NCBI GenBank assembly: GCA_003216175.1
Contig: QCJG01000004.1
Span: 47,438 to 111,437 of the forward strand
DNA: 64,000 bases
Source of the DNA: Prochlorococcus sp. AG-409-A10
GTDB lineage: Bacteria; Cyanobacteriota; Cyanobacteriia; PCC-6307; Cyanobiaceae
Direction: 5' to 3'
Positions 9,532 through 24,340 of this stretch are shown in pieces (position 1 is the first letter of the stretch; every line of letters begins with the position of its first letter). Below the pieces are notes generated by a model that had not been told where the DNA came from, made no database searches, and worked only from the letters and a program-made list of their open reading frames with translations. Both the position numbers and the translations under genes were made by a program.

Positions 9532-10842
9532 TTATTTAATTTCTTGGCTAGCAAATTGCTCTTCTTTTTCTTGACTTTCTATTATTGTCTTTTCTGAAAC
9601 TTTTTCTTTGTCCAAAGTGGCTTGCATAATCAGCTCTGCATCTAAAAGCCATCTGTCTTCCTCGGAACCTGGATTAAGTGGCTCTGGCATTTCTAAGAGA
9701 CGATCAGGATTTATTCCAAGATTCTGTATGTCTCTTCCACTCGGAGTTAAATAGCTAGCGACTGTAACTGCTAAACCACTTCCATCACTTAGATTTGTCA
9801 AAGATTGAATAAGACCTTTCCCAAATGTTTTATTCCCTATAAGTTCAGATCTTTTATTGTCTTGTAGAGCACCGGCAAGAATTTCACTAGCGCTTGCTGT
9901 GCCCTCATTGACAAGCGTAACCATAGGCCCATCATAAAGAGTTTCTAATCCAGAGCTGATTGGATCATTTATAGAATCTCTTTTTTTTGTTTCGACAATA
10001 GGCATATCGCTGAGGAAATCGTCCGCAACCGCAAGCCCGGAACTTACGAGACCTCCAGAGTTATTCCTTAGGTCCAAAATCAGTCCATCTATATCTTTCC
10101 CAGATAATTCTTCCAATGCTTCCTTTACTTGATCAGGGACTACCTCGCTAAATTGTGTGATTCTTAAGTAACCAAATGTATGGGATTCATTTCTTATCCT
10201 CTTAGTCCTAACTGGTCTTAGATCAACACTTCTTCTTTCTAAAGAAATTTCTTTAATTTCATTGTCGGGTTCCTCTAATTCAACAATTACTTGTGTTCCG
10301 GTTTGCCCTCTCAATTTTGCGGCTGTCGCTTCAAGTCCTAACTGCTTTGGAGATTGCCCGTTGACTTTTTTTAAAATTGTTCCACTTTTAATACCTGCAT
10401 CTGAGGAGGGAGAGCCTTCAAGAGGAGATATCACAACTATCTCGCCATCTTCTTTTCTTGCTCCTAATTGAAGTCCAACCCCATTAATTTCACTACCTAT
10501 GTTGCTTTTCTTCATCGCCTCGTAATCGACTGGCCTTAGTAAGCGTGTATAAGGATCTCCAAGAGGTAGAAGCATTGCATCTATAGCTGAATATGCCTGT
10601 TGAGAATTGTTTATTGGCTTTTCAAGAGCTTTTTGACGAAGTCTTTTCCATTGAATTTCATCAAATTTCTTAGGATCTAGATAACCCGTATTAACTAGAT
10701 TCCATGCCTCAATAACAAGTAATTGTCCATCATTAAGGGCAAAAGTGGGTTGAGTAAAAACTTGAAATAAAATTCCAAAACAAATTAATACTGCAAAAAA
10801 TCTTTGCAGTAGCTTAGTTAAAGATTTAACAGATGAGAGCAT
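9532..10842 (-). CDS. ctpA: Carboxyl-terminal processing protease (CtpA family)
   Basis: A 436-residue S41 protease that processes the D1 precursor C-terminus or related lumenal proteins. From the chosen ATG at 10842 there is a signal peptide ([20 protein letters not shown]) ending near TFALNDG. A PDZ domain follows ([20 protein letters not shown]), then the catalytic Ser in [12 protein letters not shown] and Lys in [12 protein letters not shown]. An in-frame ATG at 10905 adds 21 residues not expected before the signal peptide. It is divergent from petB across about 70 bp, so the two promoters must overlap closely. Confidence 0.92.
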   Translation of the reverse strand: MLSSVKSLTKLLQRFFAVLICFGILFQVFTQPTFALNDGQLLVIEAWNLVNTGYLDPKKFDEIQWKRLRQKALEKPINNSQQAYSAIDAMLLPLGDPYTRLLRPVDYEAMKKSNIGSEINGVGLQLGARKEDGEIVVISPLEGSPSSDAGIKSGTILKKVNGQSPKQLGLEATAAKLRGQTGTQVIVELEEPDNEIKEISLERRSVDLRPVRTKRIRNESHTFGYLRITQFSEVVPDQVKEALEELSGKDIDGLILDLRNNSGGLVSSGLAVADDFLSDMPIVETKKRDSINDPISSGLETLYDGPMVTLVNEGTASASEILAGALQDNKRSELIGNKTFGKGLIQSLTNLSDGSGLAVTVASYLTPSGRDIQNLGINPDRLLEMPEPLNPGSEEDRWLLDAELIMQATLDKEKVSEKTIIESQEKEEQFASQEIK

Positions 10843-10911
10843 TGGATTGATCTTTTGCGGCGACCAAGGGGCACATCGAGTAAGATATTTGAAAGTACAG
10901 TGCATAAGTGG

Positions 10912-11568
10912 ATGGCGAACTCTTCACCGGTTTATGACTGGTTCCAGGAACGTCTTGAGATACAGGACATAGCTGATGATGTCACTTCAAAATACGTTCC
11001 TCCACATGTCAACATTTTTTATTGTCTTGGTGGAATAACACTGGTTTGTTTTTTGATTCAATTCGCGACTGGATTTGCGATGACCTTTTATTACAAACCT
11101 ACTGTAACTGAAGCTTATAGCTCAGTTAGTTATCTGATGACAGACGTGAGTTTTGGTTGGTTGATTAGATCAGTCCATAGATGGAGTGCCTCAATGATGG
11201 TACTCATGCTTATTTTGCATGTTTTTAGAGTTTATTTAACTGGTGGATTCAAAAGGCCTAGAGAATTGACATGGATAACTGGCGTGGTTATGGCAGTCAT
11301 AACGGTTGCTTTTGGAGTTACAGGCTATTCATTGCCTTGGGATCAAGTCGGTTATTGGGCAGTTAAAATTGTTTCTGGAGTCCCTGCTGCTATTCCAGTT
11401 ATTGGTGACTTTATGGTCGAACTATTGAGAGGTGGTGAGAGTGTTGGTCAGACAACTTTGACAAGATTTTATAGTCTCCATACTTTTGTAATGCCATGGC
11501 TTCTAGCAGTATTTATGTTGATGCATTTTCTAATGATAAGAAAACAAGGTATCTCTGGGCCCTTATAA
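10912..11568 (+). CDS. petB: Cytochrome b6 of the cytochrome b6f complex
   Basis: The 218-residue protein starts [20 protein letters not shown]; an upstream in-frame ATG at 10855 was rejected because this start is the conserved one. Four transmembrane helices carry the haem-ligand His pairs ([11 protein letters not shown] and ILHVFRVY for helix [10 protein letters not shown] and [12 protein letters not shown] for helix D), and the covalent haem cn Cys lies near IFYCLGG. It transfers electrons from plastoquinol within b6f. petD follows after 57 bp, the conserved petBD operon. Confidence 0.98.
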   Translation: MANSSPVYDWFQERLEIQDIADDVTSKYVPPHVNIFYCLGGITLVCFLIQFATGFAMTFYYKPTVTEAYSSVSYLMTDVSFGWLIRSVHRWSASMMVLMLILHVFRVYLTGGFKRPRELTWITGVVMAVITVAFGVTGYSLPWDQVGYWAVKIVSGVPAAIPVIGDFMVELLRGGESVGQTTLTRFYSLHTFVMPWLLAVFMLMHFLMIRKQGISGPL

Positions 11569-11625
11569 TTAAAATTATTTTTTTCAAATAAACCTTAAAT
11601 TATCTACAAAAAATCTTCTTAAACA

Positions 11626-12108
11626 ATGTCAACTCTTAAGAAACCTGATTTATCTGATACAAAATTAAGAGCCAAACTTGCCAAAGGAATGGGTCATAAT
11701 TATTACGGAGAGCCAGCATGGCCAAATGATCTACTCTATATTTTCCCTGTCGTCATTCTTGGGACAATTGCTTGTGTCGTTGGATTAGCAGTTTTAGATC
11801 CTGCATTCCTAGGAGATAAAGCAAATCCTTTCGCAACACCATTAGAAATTCTTCCTGAATGGTATCTATATCCTGTTTTTCAAATTCTACGTGTTGTACC
11901 TAATAAGTTGCTTGGTATTGCTCTTCAGACATTAATTCCTCTAGGTTTGATTATTCTTCCTTTTATTGAAAATATCAATAAATTTGCTAACCCTTTCAGA
12001 AGACCAGTTGCGATGTCTTTCTTTCTATTTGGAACAGTTTTGACGATGTATCTAGGTATAGGAGCATGCCTGCCTATTGATAAATCTCTAACTCTAGGTT
12101 TGTTCTAG
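11626..12108 (+). CDS. petD: Cytochrome b6f complex subunit IV
   Basis: The 160-residue protein corresponds to the C-terminal half of mitochondrial cytochrome b. It contains the Qo-site PEWY motif ([16 protein letters not shown]) near residue 75 and three hydrophobic helices. Length and N-terminus ([20 protein letters not shown]) match the family. It completes the petB-petD operon. Its last 4 bp overlap the stop of the convergent GH100 gene. Confidence 0.98.
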   Translation: MSTLKKPDLSDTKLRAKLAKGMGHNYYGEPAWPNDLLYIFPVVILGTIACVVGLAVLDPAFLGDKANPFATPLEILPEWYLYPVFQILRVVPNKLLGIALQTLIPLGLIILPFIENINKFANPFRRPVAMSFFLFGTVLTMYLGIGACLPIDKSLTLGLF

Positions 12109-13556
12109 AAGTTTTCCTCTAAATCCAGCATCAAGACATCATTGGGTTCAGCTCTTAGTAATTGATGCAATAATAAGAATCCAACAATAGTCCAAGTTTG
12201 ATAAGTTCTAGATTGTTGACCAACCCATGTACCAGTTGGTCCATCAAAATATTCTGCCCATTTTTGTCTTGGGAGCTGATTTAATTGACTCCAATAACAT
12301 TCTTCAATAAGAGCCCTCATTTGTCCCATAAGTAAAACATCAGCTTTTGGGTAGCGTTTTTCATGAAGCAATATAGAAGCACCAAAAAACCATAAAAGGC
12401 TGGGCCAGTGCCCTCCATTGTGATAACTCCATGGCCAGTTTTTAGGGTCTGAACCTGTTTTGTTTTGCCATTCTTCAATATCCATTGGTGGATGACATAT
12501 TCTCATTGGCATTTGTGCCATCAGGTGTTCACGGTTATGAAGAACCAGACGAAACAAAGCTCTCTGCTGTGGCGCTGTTAATACTCCGAACATACATGCT
12601 AAGGAATTTCCTAAGCTATAAAAACGAAAATCTGGTCTACCAGTTCTTATATTTCCAATAAGGTATCCACCTCTATTCTCTAGCCAATCTTGAAGCCAGG
12701 AAGGGACTACTTGGGGCTGGACATTAAATTCATTTTGATGTTGATCTTCACCGTATTGCTCAGTAGGTCTTCTCCTCAGAACTTGCATCGTTTTGCTCGT
12801 GACCCAATAGTGCTTCAAAAGAAATTGCCGAAGATCCTTTACCCACTGACGAGTTAAAACAAGTCTCTGATCAAGTAATCGACTTTTTTGATGCTTTCTG
12901 CTTAATTCCATTAGTTGAATGCAGCTTTTTAGACATGCATGCAACAAAACCTCTACCTCAAGAGGAGCTCCCCAAACGTCCATAGGTCGATCGATCATAA
13001 ATGAGCAATCTGGTACGAATAAAACTGGATTCCCCTCAAAAGTTGGATGCAAAACTAAATCAAGAAGAAGTTGAACACCTCTTTGAACCTGTTGACTTGT
13101 GCCAAAACTTTGATCACCACTTTTTTTTACATAAAGCCAGCAAAGTACTGGCCACCATAGGCTTGCATCAGCAGAGGTAATTCTTCCAATAGATCTCTGA
13201 CCATAATCTGCTATTAATTTTCCTTTTTCTTCGATAAAGCTTGTTGGGAAAACCCCTCGAGTTTGATAGGTAGTACTTTGTAAATTCAGACTTACGGTCA
13301 AGAATTTCTTTACTATGTCAAATCGTTTTTGAGTTAATAGATAAATCATTACTGGGACGTTGTCCCTTAAAAAGATCTCTCCGTAATTGAGAGCATCATT
13401 TTTTGTTGGATGCTCTAAAGCCGCTACACTCCCTGCAATTTCTCCAGAAATTTCAATCAGAGTTTTTTCAAAATGTTCTTTAGCTCTCGCAACAACTTTA
13501 TCTTCATTTGAGTTGGGGCGAACTCTTTGGTGCTGTTGGCTAAAACGTGCGGGCAT
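12105..13556 (-). CDS. Neutral/alkaline invertase, glycoside hydrolase family 100
   Basis: The 483-residue protein resembles the cyanobacterial and plant-type neutral invertases that hydrolyse sucrose to glucose and fructose. Recognisable stretches include [20 protein letters not shown] (catalytic Asp region), [15 protein letters not shown], a WWPVLCWLY segment, [14 protein letters not shown] and [14 protein letters not shown]. No signal peptide is seen, so it is cytoplasmic. It converges on petD with a 4-bp overlap and is divergent from the rRNA operon. Confidence 0.87.
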   Translation of the reverse strand: MPARFSQQHQRVRPNSNEDKVVARAKEHFEKTLIEISGEIAGSVAALEHPTKNDALNYGEIFLRDNVPVMIYLLTQKRFDIVKKFLTVSLNLQSTTYQTRGVFPTSFIEEKGKLIADYGQRSIGRITSADASLWWPVLCWLYVKKSGDQSFGTSQQVQRGVQLLLDLVLHPTFEGNPVLFVPDCSFMIDRPMDVWGAPLEVEVLLHACLKSCIQLMELSRKHQKSRLLDQRLVLTRQWVKDLRQFLLKHYWVTSKTMQVLRRRPTEQYGEDQHQNEFNVQPQVVPSWLQDWLENRGGYLIGNIRTGRPDFRFYSLGNSLACMFGVLTAPQQRALFRLVLHNREHLMAQMPMRICHPPMDIEEWQNKTGSDPKNWPWSYHNGGHWPSLLWFFGASILLHEKRYPKADVLLMGQMRALIEECYWSQLNQLPRQKWAEYFDGPTGTWVGQQSRTYQTWTIVGFLLLHQLLRAEPNDVLMLDLEENF

Positions 13557-14200
13557 TAAGATAATCTCTTGCCATCGCTAAAAGCTAGTTATGGCTTACT
13601 CCTTTGATATCGATAGTAAGAGGTAAAACATTTCATTTGCAACTTTGTTGCAAGTAAGTACTTCGAGGGTCTACAATATTTTTCTGCGCGAAAGTCAACC
13701 TGGAGCGCACTCATTTAGCGAAAATTACGAAAGTTTTTTAGTTAAGTGGGAGTTTTACAACATTTGAAGACTAAACCCTTCTGTGATGTAAGCTGAAAAA
13801 CGGTCGAAAGATCGAAAAATGTTCTTGGCTTTTAAGTCAAAAACATTGCACCTGGACAACTTAAAAGTTTAGGAACTGACGCTTTTATCGCGTCCAATTA
13901 TTTATTAATTGGATGTATTTGCGATAAAGGTGTGAGGTCCCGTCAAAAGAAATTAGTTGCATAGTTCTGTCACTATTTCGAATTGGAGTTTCACGGCTCT
14001 ATTTTTGATATTCGGTGTTACAGAGTTAGAGCAACGACGGATCTGAGATCCGGGAAAGTCACGAAGATAAAACTAAGTGCACTCTTTAGAACCCTTACAT
14101 AAAATAAGGTGGCAACAATCACAATCAGTACGCCAGTGCTGTTATTAGTGGGAGAAGCAAATCAGACTGAGTAGAATTAATTTTTACAATAGGGCCTGAC
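13557..14200 (+). promoter_or_regulatory. rrn: rRNA operon upstream and leader region
   Basis: This 640-bp stretch contains no plausible gene. It should hold the rRNA promoter, the 5' leader of the 16S precursor and the promoter of the divergent invertase. A bipartite stem is visible at 13882-13930: outer arms CTTTTATCGC/GCGATAAAGG and inner arms TCCAATTA/TAATTGGA around a TTTAT loop. A CACAATC block near 14117-14128 can pair with GATTGTG just after the 16S 3' end, consistent with a processing stem. Individual promoter boxes could not be fixed. Confidence 0.55.
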
Positions 14201-15686
<1,486 letters not shown>

Positions 15687-15851
15687 CAGGGAGACAATTA
15701 ATCGATTGTGATGTCTAAGTAATTATCTTAGGCCGCAATCCTGTCACCTTAAGGTCGATCGGTACCTCAGATTTTAGTATTAATTTTATAGTTAATCCTT
15801 TGATTTCAGTTCCTAAACTTGTCTAGGTCACACCCAACAAGGGTTTCTCCT

Positions 15852-15925
<74 letters not shown>

Positions 15926-15934
15926 TTCGTTGTT

Positions 15935-16007
15935 GGGGGTATAGCTCAGTTGGTAGAGCGCCTGCTTTGCAAGCAGGATGTCAGCGGTTCGAGTCCGCTT
16001 ACCTCCA
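15935..16007 (+). tRNA. tRNA-Ala(TGC) in the 16S-23S spacer
   Basis: A 73-nt cloverleaf with acceptor GGGGGTA/TACCTCC, anticodon stem-loop CCTGCTTTGCAAGCAGG giving TGC, and T loop TTCGAGT. It follows tRNA-Ile after 9 bp, the standard picocyanobacterial spacer order. Confidence 0.97.
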
Positions 16008-16312
16008 CTGAAACCACCCTGATAACTAAAATTCGGGAGAAAAATTGTTGATGTGACTTAGTATTTTCTATTTGAAAAGAACCTAGCTTCTTATCATCTT
16101 TTTACAGTTGATAATATGCTGGGCTCCCATGAATTTTTTCATGAGAATTCAGTAGAACCTTGAAAACTGCATAGATTAGAAAGAATAAAGCATCTCATGG
16201 ATGCATAGTTCTGATTAGATTTTCAGCTTAAAAACTGAATCATCGATTATCAGAATTCATGTTTAATTCTTGAGTAATAGCCGAGCACAATTGATTTTGT
16301 GATTGTATTTAA
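16008..16312 (+). promoter_or_regulatory. 16S-23S spacer between tRNA-Ala and 23S, with processing element
   Basis: No gene is present. The segment at 16155-16174 (GAACCTTGAAAACTGCATAG) is the conserved spacer box and is complementary at 19 of 20 positions to 19243-19262, beyond the 23S 3' end. The two would base-pair to loop out pre-23S for RNase III-type processing. The rest is AT-rich filler. Confidence 0.6.
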
Positions 16313-19187
<2,875 letters not shown>

Positions 19188-19275
19188 TCTTTTGCTTTTA
19201 TTCAAATTATTGCTTTATTTTTTCTTATTATTTTTATAATTTCTATGCAGTCTTCAAGGTTCAGAAATAACACTA

Positions 19276-19393
19276 TCCTGGTGTTCATGGCGATGTGGAA
19301 CCACTCCGATCCATCTCGAACTCGGTTGTGAAACGCATCAGCGGCGAAGATATTTGGGGGGTAGCCCCCTGAGAAAATAGCTCAATGCCAGGT
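19276..19393 (+). rRNA. rrf: 5S ribosomal RNA
   Basis: About 118 nt beginning TCCTGGTGTTCATGGCG and ending ATGCCAGGT, whose ends pair (CCTGG/CCAGG). It contains the conserved loop A/B sequence CCACTCCGATCCATCTCGAACTC, the usual mid-5S block. It closes the rRNA operon. Confidence 0.96.
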
Positions 19394-19401
19394 AAAATAT
19401 T

Positions 19402-19433
19402 AAAAAAGGGTCCTTAGTGACCCTTTTTTAATG
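19402..19433 (+). terminator. rRNA operon rho-independent terminator
   Basis: Stem AAAAAAGGGTC / GACCCTTTTTT around a CTTAGT loop, ending in a T6 run, lies about 10 bp after 5S. The A-tract on the other side lets it also serve the convergent mutM gene. Confidence 0.88.
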
Positions 19434-19438
19434 ATTAA

Positions 19439-20287
19439 TTATTTTTGGCAATTAGGACACCAGTGAGTGCTCCTTCCACAGATCTTTTCACGTAATATTA
19501 TCTCCCCACATTTTCTGCAACTTTTACCACTTCTTCTATACACCCAGGCTTGTCCACCATAATTTCCATTGATTCCCTCTAAATCTCTAAAGTCACTGAA
19601 GGTAGTCCCCCCTTCTCCGATACTTATATTTAAGATTTTGATCAAACTATGGCAAAGCTTTTTTAATTCAGAGCTTTTTAAATTCCTACTTTCAGTCTTT
19701 GGATTAATACCTGCATCAAATAATGTTTCATCTGCATATATATTTCCAACACCAGCAACAGTTTTTTGATCTAATAAAGCAGATTTAATTGAGCGAGTTT
19801 TTTTTTTGAAATATTCTTTTAAATAAACACTATTAAAATCACTACTAAATGGTTCTGGCCCTAATCTTTTAATTCCAGACACTATTTCTGGTATCGATTT
19901 TGTAGGTGGAACGTACCACATTAGTCCGAAATTTCTTATATCTATAAAACGAAGTTCTTTCCCTCTTCTCTCGAAAAACCTAACTCTTGTATGTTTGCAT
20001 GGGGGGATTTGCTTTTCTATTAATTTAAATTGCCCGGTCATTCTAAGATGAACAACTAAAAAACCCTTACTATTTTTCCCTTTCGTATTTAGTGTCCCTA
20101 TTAAATATTTACCTCTTCTTTCCCAATTACATAAATAACTATTTTCAATATTATTTATAAAATTTTTAGATCCACCAATACTTGCGATTGATCGTTCTTT
20201 TAGTACTTCTATCCTTTCTATATAAAAATTCTTTAGAAGTCTCTCAAGTCCTTTTCTAACTGTCTCAACTTCAGGTAATTCAGGCAA
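19439..20287 (-). CDS. mutM: Formamidopyrimidine-DNA glycosylase (Fpg/MutM)
   Basis: The 282-residue protein starts MPELPEVETVRKGLE, exposing the catalytic Pro1 and Glu2 after Met removal. The H2TH domain (TRSIKSALLDQKTVAGVGNIYADE) spans about residues 165-190, and a C-terminal zinc finger follows (CRKCGE...CPNC). It excises 8-oxoguanine and formamidopyrimidines and nicks the abasic site. psaE lies 14 bp upstream on the same strand. Confidence 0.97.
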   Translation of the reverse strand: MPELPEVETVRKGLERLLKNFYIERIEVLKERSIASIGGSKNFINNIENSYLCNWERRGKYLIGTLNTKGKNSKGFLVVHLRMTGQFKLIEKQIPPCKHTRVRFFERRGKELRFIDIRNFGLMWYVPPTKSIPEIVSGIKRLGPEPFSSDFNSVYLKEYFKKKTRSIKSALLDQKTVAGVGNIYADETLFDAGINPKTESRNLKSSELKKLCHSLIKILNISIGEGGTTFSDFRDLEGINGNYGGQAWVYRRSGKSCRKCGEIILREKICGRSTHWCPNCQK

Positions 20288-20301
20288 AAGTAATAATGCT
20301 A

Positions 20302-20520
20302 CTAACTTGAAGCAGCTTCTAATTCTTTCGCTGAGAATTGACTGGTATTTGCACCACCATCAACACCACTGAAAGCTTTGAAATCACATTTCTCAAATTT
20401 GACAGTTACTGGGTACCTCATAGCTGGAGATTTATCGATAGAGACTATTTCTCCAATTTGATTGAACCAGTATGATTCTTGTCGCAAGATGCGAACCTTA
20501 TCTTTTCTAGCGAAGCTCAT
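20302..20520 (-). CDS. psaE: Photosystem I subunit IV PsaE
   Basis: The 72-residue SH3-like barrel protein begins MSFARKDKVRILRQESYWFN and contains the conserved YPVTVKFEK strand. PsaE sits on the stromal face of PSI and supports ferredoxin docking and cyclic flow. It is transcribed from the intergenic region at 20521-20722, opposite the GTG-start gene at 20723. The Ala/Ser-rich tail is common in picocyanobacteria. Confidence 0.97.
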   Translation of the reverse strand: MSFARKDKVRILRQESYWFNQIGEIVSIDKSPAMRYPVTVKFEKCDFKAFSGVDGGANTSQFSAKELEAASS

Positions 20521-20722
20521 CTGACTTATCTAAAAGATTAATACCATTATTATCTATCAGAACAGGAAATATTTGTATTTGTGTCACAGACTGTCGCTGG
20601 TATTTGTAAACCTTGGTCGCTTTTAAAAGATTTTTTGCTCTTAGACAAAAATAATTCATATTGATTTTCGGGCTGATTTTCAATTAGTTTTGAAGTGTTG
20701 AAACTTAAAGATTTTATTTTTT

Positions 20723-21772
20723 GTGATATCACAGTCATCTTTGGACCCCGCTTCTCTTAGTTTTGATTTGCCTGATCCTGAGCAAGACCAATTAAGTAAT
20801 ATCGAGTTCATTGAGAGATTAAAGAATGCATGGTCAATTTGTGAGCAGTTTGATTTGCAAACCGAAATTTGGAGAGGAAGGATTTTACGCGTTGTAAGAG
20901 ATAGAGAAAAGAGGGGGGGGGATGGAAGAGGTACAGGCTTTTTACAGTGGTTAAGGGAGATGGAAATTAGTAAAAGCAAAGCGTATTCTCTTATTCAATT
21001 AGCTGATTCGTCAGATAATCTTGTGGTTGATGGAATTCTTGAAGAATCAAGTGTAAATAATTTTTCAAAAAGAGCTTTTATCGAAACGGCGCACGCTGAA
21101 CCCGAGATTCAACATATGATTTCTGAGGCTGCTAATGAAGGAAAGGACATCACAAGAAGACAAGTAAAGAGCTTAACTGATCAATTTATGGCAGCAACTA
21201 GCTCTCTTTTGCCAGATGAAATTAGAGAAAAAACGCAGTCGAATTTGTTGCCAGCTAAGTTTGTTGCGCCATTGGTAAGAGAATTATCTAAGTTGCCGCC
21301 TATTCATCAAGAAGAAATCTGCGAAACTCTAAGAGAAAACCCTGAAATTGATTCAGTAAAAGATTTGACGAATACTGCTAAATGGATGGGAAAGTCCTTA
21401 GATGCTTCTTTAGCTTTAAGAGCTTTTCAAAATAAGAATTTAAATTTAGATAAAGCCACTCAAGAAGCTCTCAGGTTGGATTCTTTAGGATTGCTTTCAG
21501 ATGCTTTTGGGCAAGCAAAAACAATAGAGAGTTCTATTTTAAAGTTTCATTCCGCTTGGAAAAGACTAGAAGGCTTGCAAGAGAGGCTATGGGTTGAGTC
21601 TGGGAGTAGTACTCCTTATTTAAGAGAGCTTTTAGACATCCTCCAAACGCTAACTGGCTCAACAATAAAAGTTTCTCTTGGGGAACTTTCTGGGGGGAAA
21701 AGGTTGAGATTACAACTTGTGGAGGAAGACTCTGACAGATTGGAACCTCCATCTCTTGAAATGAAAAAATAA
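20723..21772 (+). CDS. Conserved helical protein with probable HTH domain, function unknown
   Basis: The 349-residue protein uses a GTG start (MISQSSLDPASLSF). It has a helical N-terminal region, a segment FLQWLREMEISKSKAYSLIQ that looks like a DUF3102/phage-type helix-turn-helix, and a middle region FSKRAFIETAHAEPEIQHMI with KDITRRQVKSL that recalls the ParB-like KorB helix pattern. The C-terminal half is helical, ending in a charged tail. I cannot name a characterised homologue; a DNA-binding role is inference. It is divergent from psaE and converges on the LysM gene with 1 bp between stops. Confidence 0.6.
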   Translation: MISQSSLDPASLSFDLPDPEQDQLSNIEFIERLKNAWSICEQFDLQTEIWRGRILRVVRDREKRGGDGRGTGFLQWLREMEISKSKAYSLIQLADSSDNLVVDGILEESSVNNFSKRAFIETAHAEPEIQHMISEAANEGKDITRRQVKSLTDQFMAATSSLLPDEIREKTQSNLLPAKFVAPLVRELSKLPPIHQEEICETLRENPEIDSVKDLTNTAKWMGKSLDASLALRAFQNKNLNLDKATQEALRLDSLGLLSDAFGQAKTIESSILKFHSAWKRLEGLQERLWVESGSSTPYLRELLDILQTLTGSTIKVSLGELSGGKRLRLQLVEEDSDRLEPPSLEMKK

Positions 21773-21773
21773 G

Positions 21774-22634
21774 TTAAAAATTAAAATCCTTATCACAAAA
21801 ATCATTAATTAATTTAAATTCAAAATCAGTTTCAGGGAAATACCAGTTTGTCCAGTAAGAATTATTTAATGTATTGTTTAAGGCTCTCTTTTTGCAGGTA
21901 AGAGCTATATAAAAAGTTTTATTTCTTTTTGTTTTTGCTTGAGCAATATAATTGCCATCAAAATATGTCCAATCTGACCAATTGATCATTAATGATCCAT
22001 ATTTTAGCCATTTTAAAGGTTTACTCTCTCTTAATTTTAATTTGATATTAGACTTGATTTTTATGGGATCATTTAAGTTATTCAATGTCTTAATTTCTTC
22101 TATAGGGATTTTGTGTATAGATGCGATAAAGGAAAGATCTTCTGTATTATAGGTTTGATGATAAAAAACTTTTTTATTGACTAATTTAATACTTTTTCTA
22201 CTAATTACTTTCTTTTTTGTAGCTCCCCTTGGCAATAATATAATCTGATTAAGCTTAAGATAAGAATCATTACTCAAATTATTTATGGAAATAATATCTT
22301 TTAGATTTATGTTGTAGTCTCTTGCAATCTTATAAAGAGTATCTCCCTCAATAACTCTATAAGTTAGATATTTATTCTTTTTATATTTATCAATGCCTTT
22401 ATCAGGTATTAATATAACTTCTCCTTCTATCAGTTTGGTCGCATCATTGAAATTATTTTTATACATTAATTCTTTTAGAGAAACCCCATACTCCTTGGAT
22501 ATCTTGAAAAGGGTATCACCACTTTTTGCGACAATTTTTGTTTCTGCATTAACTTGTAAGGTAAATATTGTTAAGAAAAAGATAATATTATTGATATAAA
22601 ATAAACCCATAGGCATTTTTATTTTTTTTATCAT
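21774..22634 (-). CDS. Secreted protein with LysM repeats
   Basis: The 286-residue protein has a signal peptide (hydrophobic core FYINNIIFFLTIFTLQVNA, cleavage near residue 30). LysM domain one is at about residues 33-76 (VAKSGDTLFKISKEYGVSL), domain two at about 91-136 (YRVIEGDTLYKIARDYNINL), and a weaker third at about 158-200 (TEDLSFIASIHKIPIEEIK). A novel C-terminal domain rich in Trp and Tyr follows (WSDWTYFDGNYIAQAKTKRN). LysM modules bind peptidoglycan, so a periplasmic wall-associated role is likely. Very high Asn/Lys/Ile content reflects AT-rich codons. Confidence 0.87.
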   Translation of the reverse strand: MIKKIKMPMGLFYINNIIFFLTIFTLQVNAETKIVAKSGDTLFKISKEYGVSLKELMYKNNFNDATKLIEGEVILIPDKGIDKYKKNKYLTYRVIEGDTLYKIARDYNINLKDIISINNLSNDSYLKLNQIILLPRGATKKKVISRKSIKLVNKKVFYHQTYNTEDLSFIASIHKIPIEEIKTLNNLNDPIKIKSNIKLKLRESKPLKWLKYGSLMINWSDWTYFDGNYIAQAKTKRNKTFYIALTCKKRALNNTLNNSYWTNWYFPETDFEFKLINDFCDKDFNF

Positions 22635-22678
22635 CTCTGGCCTAAATTGATAATCTGTTTTTAGATATTAGATTTATT

Positions 22679-24058
22679 TTAACCTATTAATTTATCAAGT
22701 AAAGATAAATCTAACTTATAGGGTGGGTATCTGAAGTTTAGATCTAGCCAAAAAGGTCTTTTTAGAACTGATTTGTAATGAGTGAAATTATCAAAACTTG
22801 CCTTGCCGTGGTATTTCCCCATGCCACTTGATCCGACTCCTCCAAATGGCAGTTCTGGGACTCCTGCCTGTAAAACAACATCATTAAAACAAACACCTCC
22901 TGAAGAGGTCATTGATAGTACTTTCTCTTGTTCATTTCTACCACCTCCAAAAAGATATAGAGCAAGAGGTTTAGGTAATAACTTGAAATCTGAAATGGCC
23001 TGGTCGAGATTTTCAATACTTAAAATAGGTAGCAATGGACCAAAAAGTTCTTCTTTCATTAGTGGATCATTTCTATTCTCGATTTTGATCAGAGTAGGGC
23101 TAATTCTTTTTTCTCTTTCATTGCTATCTCCTCCATAGATTATCTGGTTATTCTTTTTTGCCTGTTTTAGTAAATTATTAAGCCTATTAAATTGTTTTTG
23201 ATTGATAATGCTCCCCAGATGTTTTGAATCTAAAGGCGAATCTCCATAGAAATCATTAATCGAATTTTTTAAATTAGAAATTAATGAATCAAAAAGTTTA
23301 TTTTCAACTAGTAAATGATCAGGAGCAATACATGTTTGCCCGGCGTTTAGGCTTTTTCCCCATATGACTCTCTTTGCAGTTACCTCTAGATTTGCACCAT
23401 CGATAACAACAGCTGGGCTTTTGCCTCCAAGCTCTAAAGTTACTGGAGTGAGGTTTTTTGACGCGGCTTCCATTACTTTTTTCCCTATATTTTCGCCACC
23501 TGTAAAAAAGACGTGATCAAATTGTCGAGTCAGTAAATCAGCAGCAATGTTTCCATCTCCTTCAAAAACTCGCACGATTTCTGGCGGGAAAGATTTTTCT
23601 ATGAGCTTTTTTATCAGATTTGATACGTTAGGAGCATGTTCTGATGGTTTTAAAACAGCAGTGTTTCCAGCGGCTAATGCTCCTACTAGTGGTTGAAGAG
23701 TAAGAGAAAAAGGATAATTCCATGGACCAATAATCAATATGCAGCCCAGCGGATCTGGTTGAATCAATGCTTGAGCTGGTTTAAGAGAGACTGGGACATT
23801 AATTTGCCTCGTCTTCATCCAATTTGCTAAATTTTTCTGCGCAACTTTTATTTCTTGTTTGACAGCGATAATTTCAAAGAATGCTTCTGTCGCAGGCTTT
23901 CCTAAATCCTGATTTAAAGCATTTAAGATTTCTTTTTGATGATTTTCTAATAAATTTGATAATGAGTGAAGCTGCTTTCTTCTCCATTTTTCATTTCTTG
24001 TTTTGCCAGAGAAAACTAGATCTTGTAATTGATTAAGTACGAAATCTTCTAATGACAT
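22679..24058 (-). CDS. Aldehyde dehydrogenase family protein
   Basis: A 459-residue class-3-like ALDH from the ATG at 24058 (MSLEDFVLNQ); an upstream in-frame ATG at 24100 would add 14 residues. NAD(P)-binding region: PWNYPFSLTLQPLVGALAAG. Catalytic Glu in LELGGKSPAVV and nucleophile Cys in NAGQTCIAPDH, both intact. The short length and C-terminal hydrophobic region resemble fatty-aldehyde dehydrogenases (AldE type) that oxidise long-chain aldehydes, which would fit alkane/aldehyde metabolism in cyanobacteria; that substrate is inferred. Confidence 0.9.
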   Translation of the reverse strand: MSLEDFVLNQLQDLVFSGKTRNEKWRRKQLHSLSNLLENHQKEILNALNQDLGKPATEAFFEIIAVKQEIKVAQKNLANWMKTRQINVPVSLKPAQALIQPDPLGCILIIGPWNYPFSLTLQPLVGALAAGNTAVLKPSEHAPNVSNLIKKLIEKSFPPEIVRVFEGDGNIAADLLTRQFDHVFFTGGENIGKKVMEAASKNLTPVTLELGGKSPAVVIDGANLEVTAKRVIWGKSLNAGQTCIAPDHLLVENKLFDSLISNLKNSINDFYGDSPLDSKHLGSIINQKQFNRLNNLLKQAKKNNQIIYGGDSNEREKRISPTLIKIENRNDPLMKEELFGPLLPILSIENLDQAISDFKLLPKPLALYLFGGGRNEQEKVLSMTSSGGVCFNDVVLQAGVPELPFGGVGSSGMGKYHGKASFDNFTHYKSVLKRPFWLDLNFRYPPYKLDLSLLDKLIG

Positions 24059-24340
24059 TGTTCTTGAACTATTTTTATTCCTCCCAATAAAATAAATCAT
24101 TCATTGAGATTAAGGCCTTGTAGATAGCCCCATAAGCATTTTAACTCAGTTTGTTTCTGACTCCTATGCTCTTAAAACAACGGTGCTGTCTCCTTATGAT
24201 TAATAAGACTAGTAATGAAAACTATCAAAGGAAGAAATGACTATTTTCAGTAAGCAAAAAGTAAAAGGGTTTTGAGTATTATTAACGAGTTACTTGTTTT
24301 GGATATTGGATCTAAGATATTAATCCATTGAAGTGAAAGA

